This document shows positions 13,149-20,255 of a stretch of DNA of 20,255 nt, in pieces (position 1 is the first letter of the stretch; each line of letters begins with the position of its first letter). Below the pieces are notes generated by a model. That model ran no database searches. It was given only the letters and a program-made list of their open reading frames with translations, and had not been told where the DNA came from. The translations under genes and the position numbers were made by a program. The stretch is from Bacillota bacterium (lineage in GTDB: Bacteria > Bacillota > Clostridia > Peptostreptococcales > Anaerovoracaceae), in contig JAFZRG010000134.1 of assembly GCA_017619985.1 (NCBI GenBank), forward strand, positions 1-20,255. The letters are read 5' to 3'.

Positions 13149-15791
13149 ATGAAATACATGGGTGTAAACGAACTGCGCGAACAGTTCCTGAAATTCTGGG
13201 AAACGAAGGATCATCTGAGACATGCAAGCTTCTCGCTGATCCCCGAAAACGACAAATCCCTGCTGCTGATCGCAGCCGGCATGGCACCCCTGAAGCCGTA
13301 TTTCAGCGGTGCGCAGGTGCCTCCCAGAAAGCGCATGACAACAGCGCAGAAGTGCATCCGTACGAATGACATCGACAACGTCGGCCACACCGCGCGGCAC
13401 GCGACGTTCTTCGAGATGCTCGGCAATTTCTCCTTCGGCGATTACTTCAAGGAAGGGGCCATCAACTGGGGCTGGGAATTCATCACGTCCCCGGAATGGC
13501 TCGACATCCCCAAGGATAAGCTCTGGGCCACGATCTATCTCGACGACGACGAGGCGTTCAGGATCTGGCACGAGCAGGTCGGCATGCCCGAAGACCGCAT
13601 TGTCCGCCTCGGCAAGGACGACAACTTCTGGGAGATCGGCACCGGTCCGTGCGGACCCTGCAGCGAAGTCTATTACGACAGAGGACCCGAATACGGCTGC
13701 GGCAAACCCGACTGCAGACCCGGCTGCGACTGCGACCGCTACATGGAGTTCTGGAACTACGTCTTTACGCAGTTCGACCGCCAGGAGGACGGCAGCTACG
13801 TTCCTCTGGCGCATCCCAACATCGATACCGGCATGGGCCTGGAGAGAATGGCCTGCATCATGCAGGGCGTCGACTCCATCTATAACATCGACACCATGCA
13901 CGAGATCCTGCAGGAAGTCTGCAGACTGTCCGGCGTCCCGTATCACGACGGCGCGGCGAAGACGGACGTTTCGCTCCGCATCATCACGGACCACGTCCGC
14001 ACCGTTTCGTTCATGATTGGCGACGGCATCCTGCCCAGCAACGAGGGCAGGGGCTACATCCTGCGCAGACTGCTCAGAAGAGCAGCCCGCCACGGCAGAC
14101 TGCTCGGCATTGAAGGCGCATTCATCAACGACGTGGCCGAAAAGGTGTTCGAACAGTACGGTGAAGCGTATCCCGAACTCATCGAACGCAGGGATTACAT
14201 CCGCAAGATCATCAGCATCGAAGAGGCCAAGTTCGACCAGACGATCGAATCCGGCACCTCCGTTCTGGACGGCTACATGGCGTCCGCGAAGGCGGCAGGT
14301 ACGAATCAGCTGACCGGCGAACAGGTCTTCAAATTGTACGATACGTTCGGCTTCCCGATCGAGCTGACCCAGGAGATCGCGGAGGAGCAGGGCTTCACCG
14401 TGGACGAGGAAGGTTTCCGTGCCTGCATGCAGCAGCAGAAAGACCAGGCACGCGCCGCGAGAAAGGCCGAAGACAACGAAGGCTGGCTCGACGAGAGCGC
14501 CATGTTCAAGGATTTCCCGGAGACCGAATTCACCGGCTATGAGAGCCTGGCCATGGATGCGAAGGTCCTCGGACTCGTGCGCGGCATGAGCACGTTCAAG
14601 TCGGCGGGCGAAGGCGAAGAGATCCGCATCGTCCTCGACCGTACGCCGTTCTACGCGGAAGGCGGCGGACAGGTCGGCGATCAGGGCGTTCTGGAGAACG
14701 ACGGATTCACCGCTGTCATCACCGATACGATCAAGGTCGGCGGCGTCTACGTCCACAAGGCTGTCGTCACAGCCGGAGAAGTCTCCGTGGGCGATACCGT
14801 AACGGCATGCGTCGACGAGATCAGAAGACACGCGATCGCGAGAAACCACACTGCGACGCACCTGCTGCAGAAAGCGCTGCGCACCGTGCTGGGCGACCAC
14901 GTGGAGCAGGCAGGTTCTCTCGTCAATGAAGAAGAACTGCGCTTCGACTTCACGCACTTCGAAGCGATCTCTGCCGAAGACCTCGCAAAGGTCGAAGATA
15001 TCGTCAACACCGAGATCCTGAAGTTCACGGACGTCGAAACGAAGATCATGCCCATAGAAGAGGCGAAGAAGCTCGGCGCCATGATGCTGTTCGGCGAAAA
15101 GTACGGCGATTCCGTCCGCGTCGTGAACGTCCCCGGATTCTCCATGGAATTCTGCGGCGGCACGCATGTCGCGAACATCGGACAGATCGGCTGCCTGCAC
15201 ATCGTAGCGGAACAGGGTGTTGCTGCAGGGACCAGAAGGATCACTGCGGTCACCGGCAGCGCCGTGAACGCGATGCTCGCCGAAGAGCAGGCGAAGATCG
15301 ACGCGGCATCCGCGTCGCTGAAGACTTCCGCCGCAGGACTCGAAAAGAGGGCGGAGGACGTCGCAGCCGAACTGAAGGCGCTTAGAAAAGAACTGGAAGA
15401 CCTGAAAGCGAAGGCCGCGCAGGAAGGTGCAGGCGACCTGCTGAAGAGTGCGAAGACGTACGGCGGCGCCAGGCTGATCGAGCACACGTTCGAAGATGCA
15501 GGCATCGACGAACTGCGCAATATCTCCGACCAGATCAAGGCTGCGGAAAAGGCAGTCGTCATGGTATTCGCCGCGCTGAACGGCGAGAAAGCCACGCTGA
15601 TGGTCTCGGTCACGGACGACCTGACGGAAAAAGGCTATCACGCAGGCAACATGGTCAAGGAGATCGCGAAGGCCGCAGGCGGCGGAGGAGGCGGCAAGGC
15701 CGACATGGCCCAGGCAGGCGCGAAAGACATCAGCAAGCTGCCCGACGCGTTCGCGGTGGCCGAACAGCTGATGGAAGCGCTCGCAAAATAA
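13149..15791 (+). CDS. alaS: Alanine--tRNA ligase
   Basis: An 880-residue, full-length class II aminoacyl-tRNA synthetase that charges tRNA-Ala and edits misacylated Ser and Gly. The catalytic domain has motif-type segments RKRMTTAQKCIRTNDI, FFEMLGNFSFGDYFK and GMGLERMACIMQG. A cysteine-rich loop (YGCGKPDCRPGCDCDRY), also found in other Firmicutes AlaRS, lies near residue 180. The editing domain carries the zinc ligands H567, H571, C669 and H673 (HTATH and CGGTH). The C-Ala region contains coiled-coil helices and the GGGGGGKADMAQAG end. ATG at 13149 is chosen because TGGAGG (13135-13140) precedes it by eight bases; an in-frame ATG at 13113 lies in the inverted repeat without a binding site. 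It has its own promoter. No T-box leader precedes it. Confidence 0.97.
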   Translation: MKYMGVNELREQFLKFWETKDHLRHASFSLIPENDKSLLLIAAGMAPLKPYFSGAQVPPRKRMTTAQKCIRTNDIDNVGHTARHATFFEMLGNFSFGDYFKEGAINWGWEFITSPEWLDIPKDKLWATIYLDDDEAFRIWHEQVGMPEDRIVRLGKDDNFWEIGTGPCGPCSEVYYDRGPEYGCGKPDCRPGCDCDRYMEFWNYVFTQFDRQEDGSYVPLAHPNIDTGMGLERMACIMQGVDSIYNIDTMHEILQEVCRLSGVPYHDGAAKTDVSLRIITDHVRTVSFMIGDGILPSNEGRGYILRRLLRRAARHGRLLGIEGAFINDVAEKVFEQYGEAYPELIERRDYIRKIISIEEAKFDQTIESGTSVLDGYMASAKAAGTNQLTGEQVFKLYDTFGFPIELTQEIAEEQGFTVDEEGFRACMQQQKDQARAARKAEDNEGWLDESAMFKDFPETEFTGYESLAMDAKVLGLVRGMSTFKSAGEGEEIRIVLDRTPFYAEGGGQVGDQGVLENDGFTAVITDTIKVGGVYVHKAVVTAGEVSVGDTVTACVDEIRRHAIARNHTATHLLQKALRTVLGDHVEQAGSLVNEEELRFDFTHFEAISAEDLAKVEDIVNTEILKFTDVETKIMPIEEAKKLGAMMLFGEKYGDSVRVVNVPGFSMEFCGGTHVANIGQIGCLHIVAEQGVAAGTRRITAVTGSAVNAMLAEEQAKIDAASASLKTSAAGLEKRAEDVAAELKALRKELEDLKAKAAQEGAGDLLKSAKTYGGARLIEHTFEDAGIDELRNISDQIKAAEKAVVMVFAALNGEKATLMVSVTDDLTEKGYHAGNMVKEIAKAAGGGGGGKADMAQAGAKDISKLPDAFAVAEQLMEALAK

Positions 15792-15804
15792 ACGCACATT
15801 AGCC

Positions 15805-15833
15805 TTGTTTCACAGGACAAAGAAAGATATAAT
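15805..15833 (+). promoter_or_regulatory. Promoter of ireB
   Basis: TTGTTT (15805-15810) and a perfect TATAAT (15828-15833) are spaced by 17 bases, in the gap after alaS. The predicted start is near 15840, about 30 bases before the ireB GTG. It may also drive ruvX and the redox genes by read-through. Confidence 0.78.
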
Positions 15834-15869
15834 AAAGGGTAGGATAGAGATACTGACAGGAGGTTAAAA

Positions 15870-16118
15870 GTGGAGAGAAAGACGATATTGTTCAGCAGCC
15901 CGGAAAAACCGGAACAGAGAACGACGGAAGACATCCTCAAGACCGTGTACGACGCACTGGAGGAAAAGGGTTACAATGCGATCGATCAGATGGTCGGATA
16001 CATTCTTTCCGGTGATCCCTCCTATATCACGGGTCACAACAACGCAAGAAACCTGATCCGTCACATCGAACGCGACGATCTGGTAGAGGAGCTTCTGAGA
16101 AGCTTCCTGAAGAAATAG
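15870..16118 (+). CDS. ireB: IreB family regulatory phosphoprotein (UPF0297/DUF965)
   Basis: An 82-residue cytoplasmic protein matching IreB, which in Enterococcus faecalis is phosphorylated on N-terminal threonines by the PASTA kinase IreK and affects cephalosporin resistance. Conserved stretches are YDALEEKGYNAIDQMVGYILSGDP and NNARNLIRHIERDDLVEELLR, read in parts. A threonine at residue 5 corresponds roughly to the phosphorylated region. The start is GTG, supported by AGGAGGT (15858-15864) five bases upstream. Its position between alaS and ruvX is the common Firmicutes order. A hairpin terminator follows before ruvX. Confidence 0.93.
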   Translation: MERKTILFSSPEKPEQRTTEDILKTVYDALEEKGYNAIDQMVGYILSGDPSYITGHNNARNLIRHIERDDLVEELLRSFLKK

Positions 16119-16148
16119 AGAGATCATTTCTCTGTACAAGGCAAGGCA

Positions 16149-16177
16149 AAGCGGACTTTTTCGAGTCCGCTTGTTTT
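16149..16177 (+). terminator. Intrinsic terminator or attenuator between ireB and ruvX
   Basis: A perfect nine-pair stem (AAGCGGACT at 16149-16157 with 16164-16172) encloses a TTTTCG loop and is followed by GTTTT. The ruvX start is 19 bases past the T-run, and no promoter is visible between. Partial read-through would be needed to express ruvX and the redox genes. Confidence 0.8.
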
Positions 16178-16195
16178 GCAGTAAAGGAACCGTTT

Positions 16196-16630
16196 ATGAG
16201 GATACTCAGCCTGGACATAGGCGATAAAACGATAGGCGTCGCGGTGAGCGATCCGCTCATGATATCCGCGCAGGGGGTCACGACGATCGAACGCATCGGC
16301 ATCAAAAAGGACACGACGAAAGTGCTGGAACTCGCGAAGGAGTACGGCGCCGAAACGATCGTCTCCGGACTTCCGCTGATGCTTTCCGGAGAAGACAGCC
16401 CGCAGACGCAGAAGGTGCGCGAGTTCGTGGAAAGGCTGCAGAACAAGGCGAGGAGCCAGGGGATGAAGCTGCAGTTCGAATTCCAGGACGAACGCTTTAC
16501 GACGAAGATCGCGGAAGACGTCCTCATCGCCGCGGATATGCGCCGCGAAAAACGAAAGACGATCATCGACCGCCAGGCGGCCGTCATCATTCTTCAGAGT
16601 TATCTGGATGCACACAGGAAGACAGAATAG
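16196..16630 (+). CDS. ruvX: Putative pre-16S rRNA nuclease / Holliday junction resolvase homologue RuvX (YqgF)
   Basis: A 144-residue RNase H-fold protein of the usual YqgF length. Candidate acidic active-site residues are D7 (LSLDIGDKTIGVAVSD), E99 (QDERFTT) and D125 (IIDRQAAVIIL). Escherichia coli YqgF takes part in 16S rRNA 5'-end maturation, and a resolvase role was first proposed from structure; the latter remains uncertain. AAAGGA (16183-16188) precedes the ATG by seven bases. The gene follows ireB, with a hairpin between them. The first gene of the redox cassette starts eight bases after its stop, so the two are probably co-transcribed. Confidence 0.94.
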   Translation: MRILSLDIGDKTIGVAVSDPLMISAQGVTTIERIGIKKDTTKVLELAKEYGAETIVSGLPLMLSGEDSPQTQKVREFVERLQNKARSQGMKLQFEFQDERFTTKIAEDVLIAADMRREKRKTIIDRQAAVIILQSYLDAHRKTE

Positions 16631-16638
16631 AGGTGACT

Positions 16639-17205
16639 ATGGGAAGATTAGGGTTTTACTTCAATATGAACACCTGTCTGGGCTGCGGAGCCTGCCAGGT
16701 CGCGTGCAAGGATCTGCACGGACTGCAGCCGGGTGAATTCTTCCGCCGCGTGGAGACGATCTCGGTCGAAGCGGGCGGAAAGAAGATCTATGCGCACTAT
16801 TCCGGAGCCTGCAACCACTGCGAAGACGCCAACTGCGTCAAGGCCTGCCCGACAGGCGCGATGCACAAAGCCGCGGACGGCACTGTCGTCCACGACGACA
16901 ACCTGTGCATGGGCTGCGGCAGCTGCATGTGGAACTGCCCGAACGGCGCGGTCTCTTTCTCGCTGACCAAGGGCGTGGCGCAGAAGTGCGATGCCTGCGC
17001 GGATCTGCGCGAAAGGGGATACGAACCGGCCTGCTGCGGAGCCTGCCCGACGAGATCGCTCAAGTTCGGCGATATCGACGAACTGCAGAAAGAATACGGC
17101 GTGTCTGCCAAAGACAGGGGATTCCTGCCGATCGCGGATATCACGGATCCCAACCTCATCGTAAAACTGCCTGCGAATATCGTGAAGGCGCTGAAGGAGG
17201 TGTAG
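16639..17205 (+). CDS. DmsB-like electron-transfer subunit with four [4Fe-4S] clusters
   Basis: A 188-residue ferredoxin-type subunit of the DMSO reductase family. All sixteen cluster cysteines are present in four groups: C13-x2-C16-x2-C19-x3-C23; C58-x2-C61-x4-C66-x3-C70; C90-x2-C93-x2-C96-x3-C100; and C117-x2-C120-x11-C132-x3-C136. Such subunits pass electrons to a molybdopterin subunit; the partner is probably the gene at 18406. There is no Tat signal or membrane segment. The ATG at 16639 is preferred over a GTG at 16633, because AGAGGTGA (16629-16636) is the ribosome binding site and covers that GTG. The last codons contain AAGGAGGTG, the binding site for the next gene. Confidence 0.93.
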   Translation: MGRLGFYFNMNTCLGCGACQVACKDLHGLQPGEFFRRVETISVEAGGKKIYAHYSGACNHCEDANCVKACPTGAMHKAADGTVVHDDNLCMGCGSCMWNCPNGAVSFSLTKGVAQKCDACADLRERGYEPACCGACPTRSLKFGDIDELQKEYGVSAKDRGFLPIADITDPNLIVKLPANIVKALKEV

Positions 17206-17208
17206 GGC

Positions 17209-18402
17209 ATGCAGAAGATCTATAAATACATCATCATCGGCGCGGGCATTGCCGCAGTCAGCGCAGCGCAGGGTATACGCGAGATCGATAAGGAAGGCTC
17301 CGTCCTGATGATCGGCGACGAAGCTATTCCCGCCTACAGCCGTCCCATGCTCACGAAGACCCCGCTGCGTTCCTACGAACTCGGCCGCACCATCGTGTTC
17401 GGACCCGAATGGTACAAGGACCAGAATATCGACCTGATGCTCGGCAGAAGGGCTGTTTCCATCGACAATTCCTCCCGTATCGTCAGGGTGAACACGGGCG
17501 AAACGTTTTTCTACACCAGGCTGATCTACGCAGCCGGAGCGAACGGTTTCGTTCCGCCCATTCCCGGCGCGAACCTGCCGGAAGTCGTCGTCGTGCGCAG
17601 ATATGAAGACCTGATGAAGGTCAAGCGCCTGTCCGTGGACACGGGCAAAGCCGTCATCATCGGCGGCGGCGTCATCGGCCTCGAAGCAGGCTTCGAACTG
17701 TCCCGCTACGGTCTGGACGTGACCGTCCTCGAGGCGCTGCCCATGCTCATGCCCAGATTCCTGGACGAAGACTGCGCGAGGATGCTGGAGAAGTCCATTT
17801 CGTCCTTCCCGGTCCATACCGGCGTGACCATCGAGGAGATCGCGGGACGCGGACACGTGGAAAGCGTAAAACTGAAGGACGGCAGGGAATTCCCCTGCGA
17901 TTTCGTCATCATGTCGACCGGCGTACGGGCGGATATCAGCCTTGCGCAGGCATCCGGCATCAAATGCACGCGTTCCGTGATCATCAACGAAAAGTGCGAG
18001 ACGAGCGCCAAGGACATCTACGCCTGCGGCGACTGCGCGGAATACGGCATCAATTGGCAGCTGTGGTCCCAGGCCCTCGAACAGGGCAGGGTGGCCGGCG
18101 TCAACGCAGCCGGCGGCAATGCTTCCATCCAGCCGACGGATTCGTCCATGATCATCAACTCGCCGGAGATCTCCATGTTCTCGTGCGGCGACGTGGGCAA
18201 GGACCCGAAGCGCACCTATACGACCGAAGTGGACGACAACATGCAGCCCGACCTGTTCGCGGTCAATAAGAAGTTCGTCCGTTCCTATGAGAAACGCTTC
18301 TATTCCGACGGAAAGATGGTCGGCGCGATCATCATCGGCAATCTCGCCAACATGCAGGGTCTGAAGGAAGAGATCCTCGGCATCAAACCCAGGGAGGTTT
18401 AA
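17209..18402 (+). CDS. FAD-dependent NAD(P)H oxidoreductase (rubredoxin reductase/NirB-N-like)
   Basis: A 397-residue pyridine nucleotide-disulfide oxidoreductase-family flavoprotein. It has an FAD-binding G-x-G-x-x-A motif at residues 11-16, a central NAD(P)-binding GGGVIG (152-157) and the C-terminal FAD motif YACGDCAE (D275). An AYSRPMLTK segment near residue 44 resembles rubredoxin and ferredoxin reductases. The redox-active CxxxxC disulfide of glutathione or dihydrolipoyl reductases is absent, so it should be an electron-transfer NAD(P)H dehydrogenase. It starts three bases after the ferredoxin subunit, with AAGGAGGTG inside that gene, and precedes the molybdoenzyme. The likely role is passing electrons from NAD(P)H to the iron-sulfur subunit. 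Substrate and cofactor preference are unknown. No membrane segment is visible. Confidence 0.9.
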   Translation: MQKIYKYIIIGAGIAAVSAAQGIREIDKEGSVLMIGDEAIPAYSRPMLTKTPLRSYELGRTIVFGPEWYKDQNIDLMLGRRAVSIDNSSRIVRVNTGETFFYTRLIYAAGANGFVPPIPGANLPEVVVVRRYEDLMKVKRLSVDTGKAVIIGGGVIGLEAGFELSRYGLDVTVLEALPMLMPRFLDEDCARMLEKSISSFPVHTGVTIEEIAGRGHVESVKLKDGREFPCDFVIMSTGVRADISLAQASGIKCTRSVIINEKCETSAKDIYACGDCAEYGINWQLWSQALEQGRVAGVNAAGGNASIQPTDSSMIINSPEISMFSCGDVGKDPKRTYTTEVDDNMQPDLFAVNKKFVRSYEKRFYSDGKMVGAIIIGNLANMQGLKEEILGIKPREV

Positions 18403-18405
18403 TCC

Positions 18406-20255
18406 ATGGCGCTGAAAAACAGCAAAACATTCTTATACAACGCGCACCTGCTGCGCACGTTTTTCGAAGACCTCGAACGCTGGAGGGACGAATGCGCCTG
18501 CTACGGCATCTTTTCCGAGATCCCGCAGCAGGACTACGATGACCTGTTCAAGGGCACGGACGCGGATGTCTATATCCCGCTGTGGGCTTCCGCCTGCAAG
18601 GGTCACGGCGACATCCTGATCGACCGCACGACGTACGACTGCATCCGGTTTTATAAGGCCCTCGGCTACGATCCTGTCCATATGGACGGCAATCCGGCGG
18701 ACTTTATCGGGGAACAGCTGCGTTTCCTGGAATACCTGAGCGTCTGCGGACTGAAGGGAACAGGCAACGCGGAGATCGTCATCGAAGCGTTTATGCAGCA
18801 GTTCACGATTGATACCGTAAAAGAATTCTGTAAAGCATTGAACGAGCAAACGTCTGTCTCCGTCGGCGCGGAACTGGAGCTCGTCATGATGGCGCTGCAG
18901 GCGCTGGTCGCAGGCGAACCTATGACCCTTCCCACGGAACTCGGCTGCGACGAATTCGACTGCTGGCAGTGGTCGAAACAGCCGCCTCTGCCCGTGGAGG
19001 AACCGCATATGATCCGTTCCGCCGGCGTCAACAACTGCGGCGGCAACTGCAAACTGGAAGTCTGGGTCGCTGAAGGGTGCGTGCTGGACATTTCTGCCGA
19101 CACCTCGATCGGCGGCGTTCAGCTGAGGACCTGCCCGAGAGGAAGAGGTTACCGCCATACGTTCCTGACCTCCCGCAGGCTGCGCTATCCCATGAAGAGA
19201 AGGGAAGAGCGCGGTTCCGGCAAGTTCACGCGCATCACCTATGAAGAAGCCGCAAAGGAGATCGCCGCAAAAATCAAAGAATGCGGGGAGAAGTACGGTC
19301 CCGGCAGCCGCTACATGATCTATTCCACCGGCGTCTGCGCTGTGGCGAGACCCGACCATCTCATGAAGCGCCTGCTCTGCCTCGACGGCGGTTATCTGCA
19401 GCACTACAATTCCTACAGCAGCGCCCAGGCAAACTACATCACGCAGTACATTTACGGCACGGAACGCACGGCCCCGCATCCCGCGGACGTGCTGAATTCC
19501 AAACTGATCATCCTGTGGGGTCACAATACGGCCGAGACCATCATCGGTCCGTTCCGCAACTACTACTTCGCCAAGGCGAAGGAAAAGGGCATCCGCATCG
19601 TGGTCATCGACCCGCGTCAGAGCGAATCCGCGCTGACGTTCGCGGATGAATGGATCCCCCTGAAGCCCGGTTCCGACTGCGCGCTGGCGAACGCCATGGC
19701 CTTCGTGATCTTCCAGAAGAATCTGCAGGATCAGGACTTTATGAACAGGTTCTGCGTCGGTTTTGACGAAGCGCACATGCCCGAAGGCGTACCCGTGGGC
19801 GAGAGTTACAAGAGTTATCTGTTCGGCCTGCAGGACGGCATCGTCCGTGACCCGAAATGGGCCGAAGAGATCACCGGCGTTCCCGCAGAAACGATCGAAC
19901 GCCTGGCGATCGAATACGCTACGACGAAACCTGCCAGCATCCAGCCCGGCCTCGGTGTGCAGAGAACGTTTATCGGAGAAAACGCGGTCCGCGCGCTCGC
20001 TGCGCTGTCCGCTATGACGGGCAACGTCGGCATCCCCGGCGGCGGTTCCGCCGGCACGGTCACGCCGAACGGCCACTACGAAGCGCAGGAGATGTTCAAG
20101 CCCGAGAACGGCGTCAAATACAGCACGCCCGTGTTCCTCTGGAGCAAGATCATCGACAGGTGGGAGACCATGACCGCCGAAGAGGAAGGCATCAAAGGCG
20201 CGGATAAACTGCCGTGCGGCATCAAGCTGCTGTTCAACCTGGCGTCCAATATTCT
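18406..20255 (+). CDS. TorD-fused DMSO-reductase-family molybdopterin oxidoreductase (3' end outside window)
   Basis: 616 residues are visible and the frame is open at the right edge. Residues 1 to ~190 resemble a TorD/DmsD maturation chaperone: mostly helical, with a DADVYIPLWAS segment and RFYKALGYDP...NPADFIGEQLRFLEYL in parts (P97-A98-D99, with Phe where the family usually has His). From ~201 the catalytic domain begins: C211-GGN-C215 and C243 in TCPRG as cluster ligands, RYPMKRREERGSGKFTRITYEEAAKE, and Ser338 in YNSYSSAQ as probable molybdenum ligand by alignment with DmsA. WGHNTAET and IVVIDPRQSES are further family marks. The expected first cluster cysteine is missing (Ala206/Gly207). 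AGGGAGG (18391-18397) supports the ATG. There is no Tat signal, so it is probably cytoplasmic. The substrate cannot be told. Confidence 0.9.
   Translation, partial: MALKNSKTFLYNAHLLRTFFEDLERWRDECACYGIFSEIPQQDYDDLFKGTDADVYIPLWASACKGHGDILIDRTTYDCIRFYKALGYDPVHMDGNPADFIGEQLRFLEYLSVCGLKGTGNAEIVIEAFMQQFTIDTVKEFCKALNEQTSVSVGAELELVMMALQALVAGEPMTLPTELGCDEFDCWQWSKQPPLPVEEPHMIRSAGVNNCGGNCKLEVWVAEGCVLDISADTSIGGVQLRTCPRGRGYRHTFLTSRRLRYPMKRREERGSGKFTRITYEEAAKEIAAKIKECGEKYGPGSRYMIYSTGVCAVARPDHLMKRLLCLDGGYLQHYNSYSSAQANYITQYIYGTERTAPHPADVLNSKLIILWGHNTAETIIGPFRNYYFAKAKEKGIRIVVIDPRQSESALTFADEWIPLKPGSDCALANAMAFVIFQKNLQDQDFMNRFCVGFDEAHMPEGVPVGESYKSYLFGLQDGIVRDPKWAEEITGVPAETIERLAIEYATTKPASIQPGLGVQRTFIGENAVRALAALSAMTGNVGIPGGGSAGTVTPNGHYEAQEMFKPENGVKYSTPVFLWSKIIDRWETMTAEEEGIKGADKLPCGIKLLFNLASNI

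Noticed and set aside
13116..15797. 893-codon open frame on the - strand covering all of alaS
   Set aside because: It is antisense to an unmistakable full-length alaS. The G/C-rich third codon positions of the sense gene remove antisense stops, and the translation is low-complexity Arg/Asp/His-rich with no recognisable domain.
19743..19752. GAACAGGTTC, resembling half-sites of a LexA box
   Set aside because: The half-sites are separated by two bases rather than four, and the site is inside the molybdoenzyme coding sequence, far from any promoter.
18433..20076. 547-codon open frame on the - strand opposite the molybdoenzyme gene
   Set aside because: The + strand frame has continuous DMSO-reductase family motifs to the window edge; the antisense frame has none.

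Overview
The window looks like a chromosomal segment from an anaerobic, G+C-rich Gram-positive bacterium of the Firmicutes (Clostridia-like). The evidence is a Gram-positive LexA/DinR operator at recA, an ireB (UPF0297/DUF965) gene, a YnzC-family (DUF896) gene, the alaS-ireB-ruvX gene order and YibE/F. All genes are on the + strand and packed tightly. No gap reaches 300 bases; the longest are the recA and rplU promoter regions, about 135 bases each. I saw no rRNA, tRNA, CRISPR, insertion sequence or prophage.

Layout: 1-653 is the 3' end of cinA, then recA with its own promoter and SOS operator (692-1865). A perfect-consensus promoter and a structured leader precede rplU (L21, with an unusual C-terminal extension) and rpmA (L27, with no prp gene between). 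A perfect hairpin-plus-U-tract terminator then sits 14 bases before obg. Obg is followed by two overlapping genes of a poorly characterised pair: a radical SAM protein (TIGR03960-like) and its DUF2344 (TIGR03936-like) partner. A YibE/F membrane protein ends at a second terminator (8084-8113). Next come a short ComEA-like helix-hairpin-helix protein, a YnzC-family protein, and an ABC exporter pair: a MacB/LolD-type ATPase and a 1190-residue FtsX-type permease carrying two long blocks of heptad repeats. alaS has its own promoter, overlapped by an inverted repeat. ireB has its own promoter and is followed by a third hairpin and ruvX.

From 16639 to the right edge, 8 bases after ruvX, lies an accessory redox cassette: a four-cluster ferredoxin subunit (DmsB-like), an FAD/NAD(P)H oxidoreductase, and a DMSO-reductase-family molybdopterin enzyme truncated by the window. 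The molybdoenzyme carries a TorD-like chaperone domain fused to its N-terminus and lacks the first cysteine expected for its N-terminal iron-sulfur cluster. None of the three visible proteins has a Tat signal or a membrane segment. I infer a cytoplasmic, pyridine-nucleotide-linked reductase of unknown substrate, and this is the best candidate in the window for an undescribed system.

The remaining genes are housekeeping: DNA repair (cinA, recA, ruvX), ribosome components and assembly (rplU, rpmA, obg), translation (alaS), kinase-linked signalling (ireB) and export. Assignments rest on reading motifs by eye; no database search was run.
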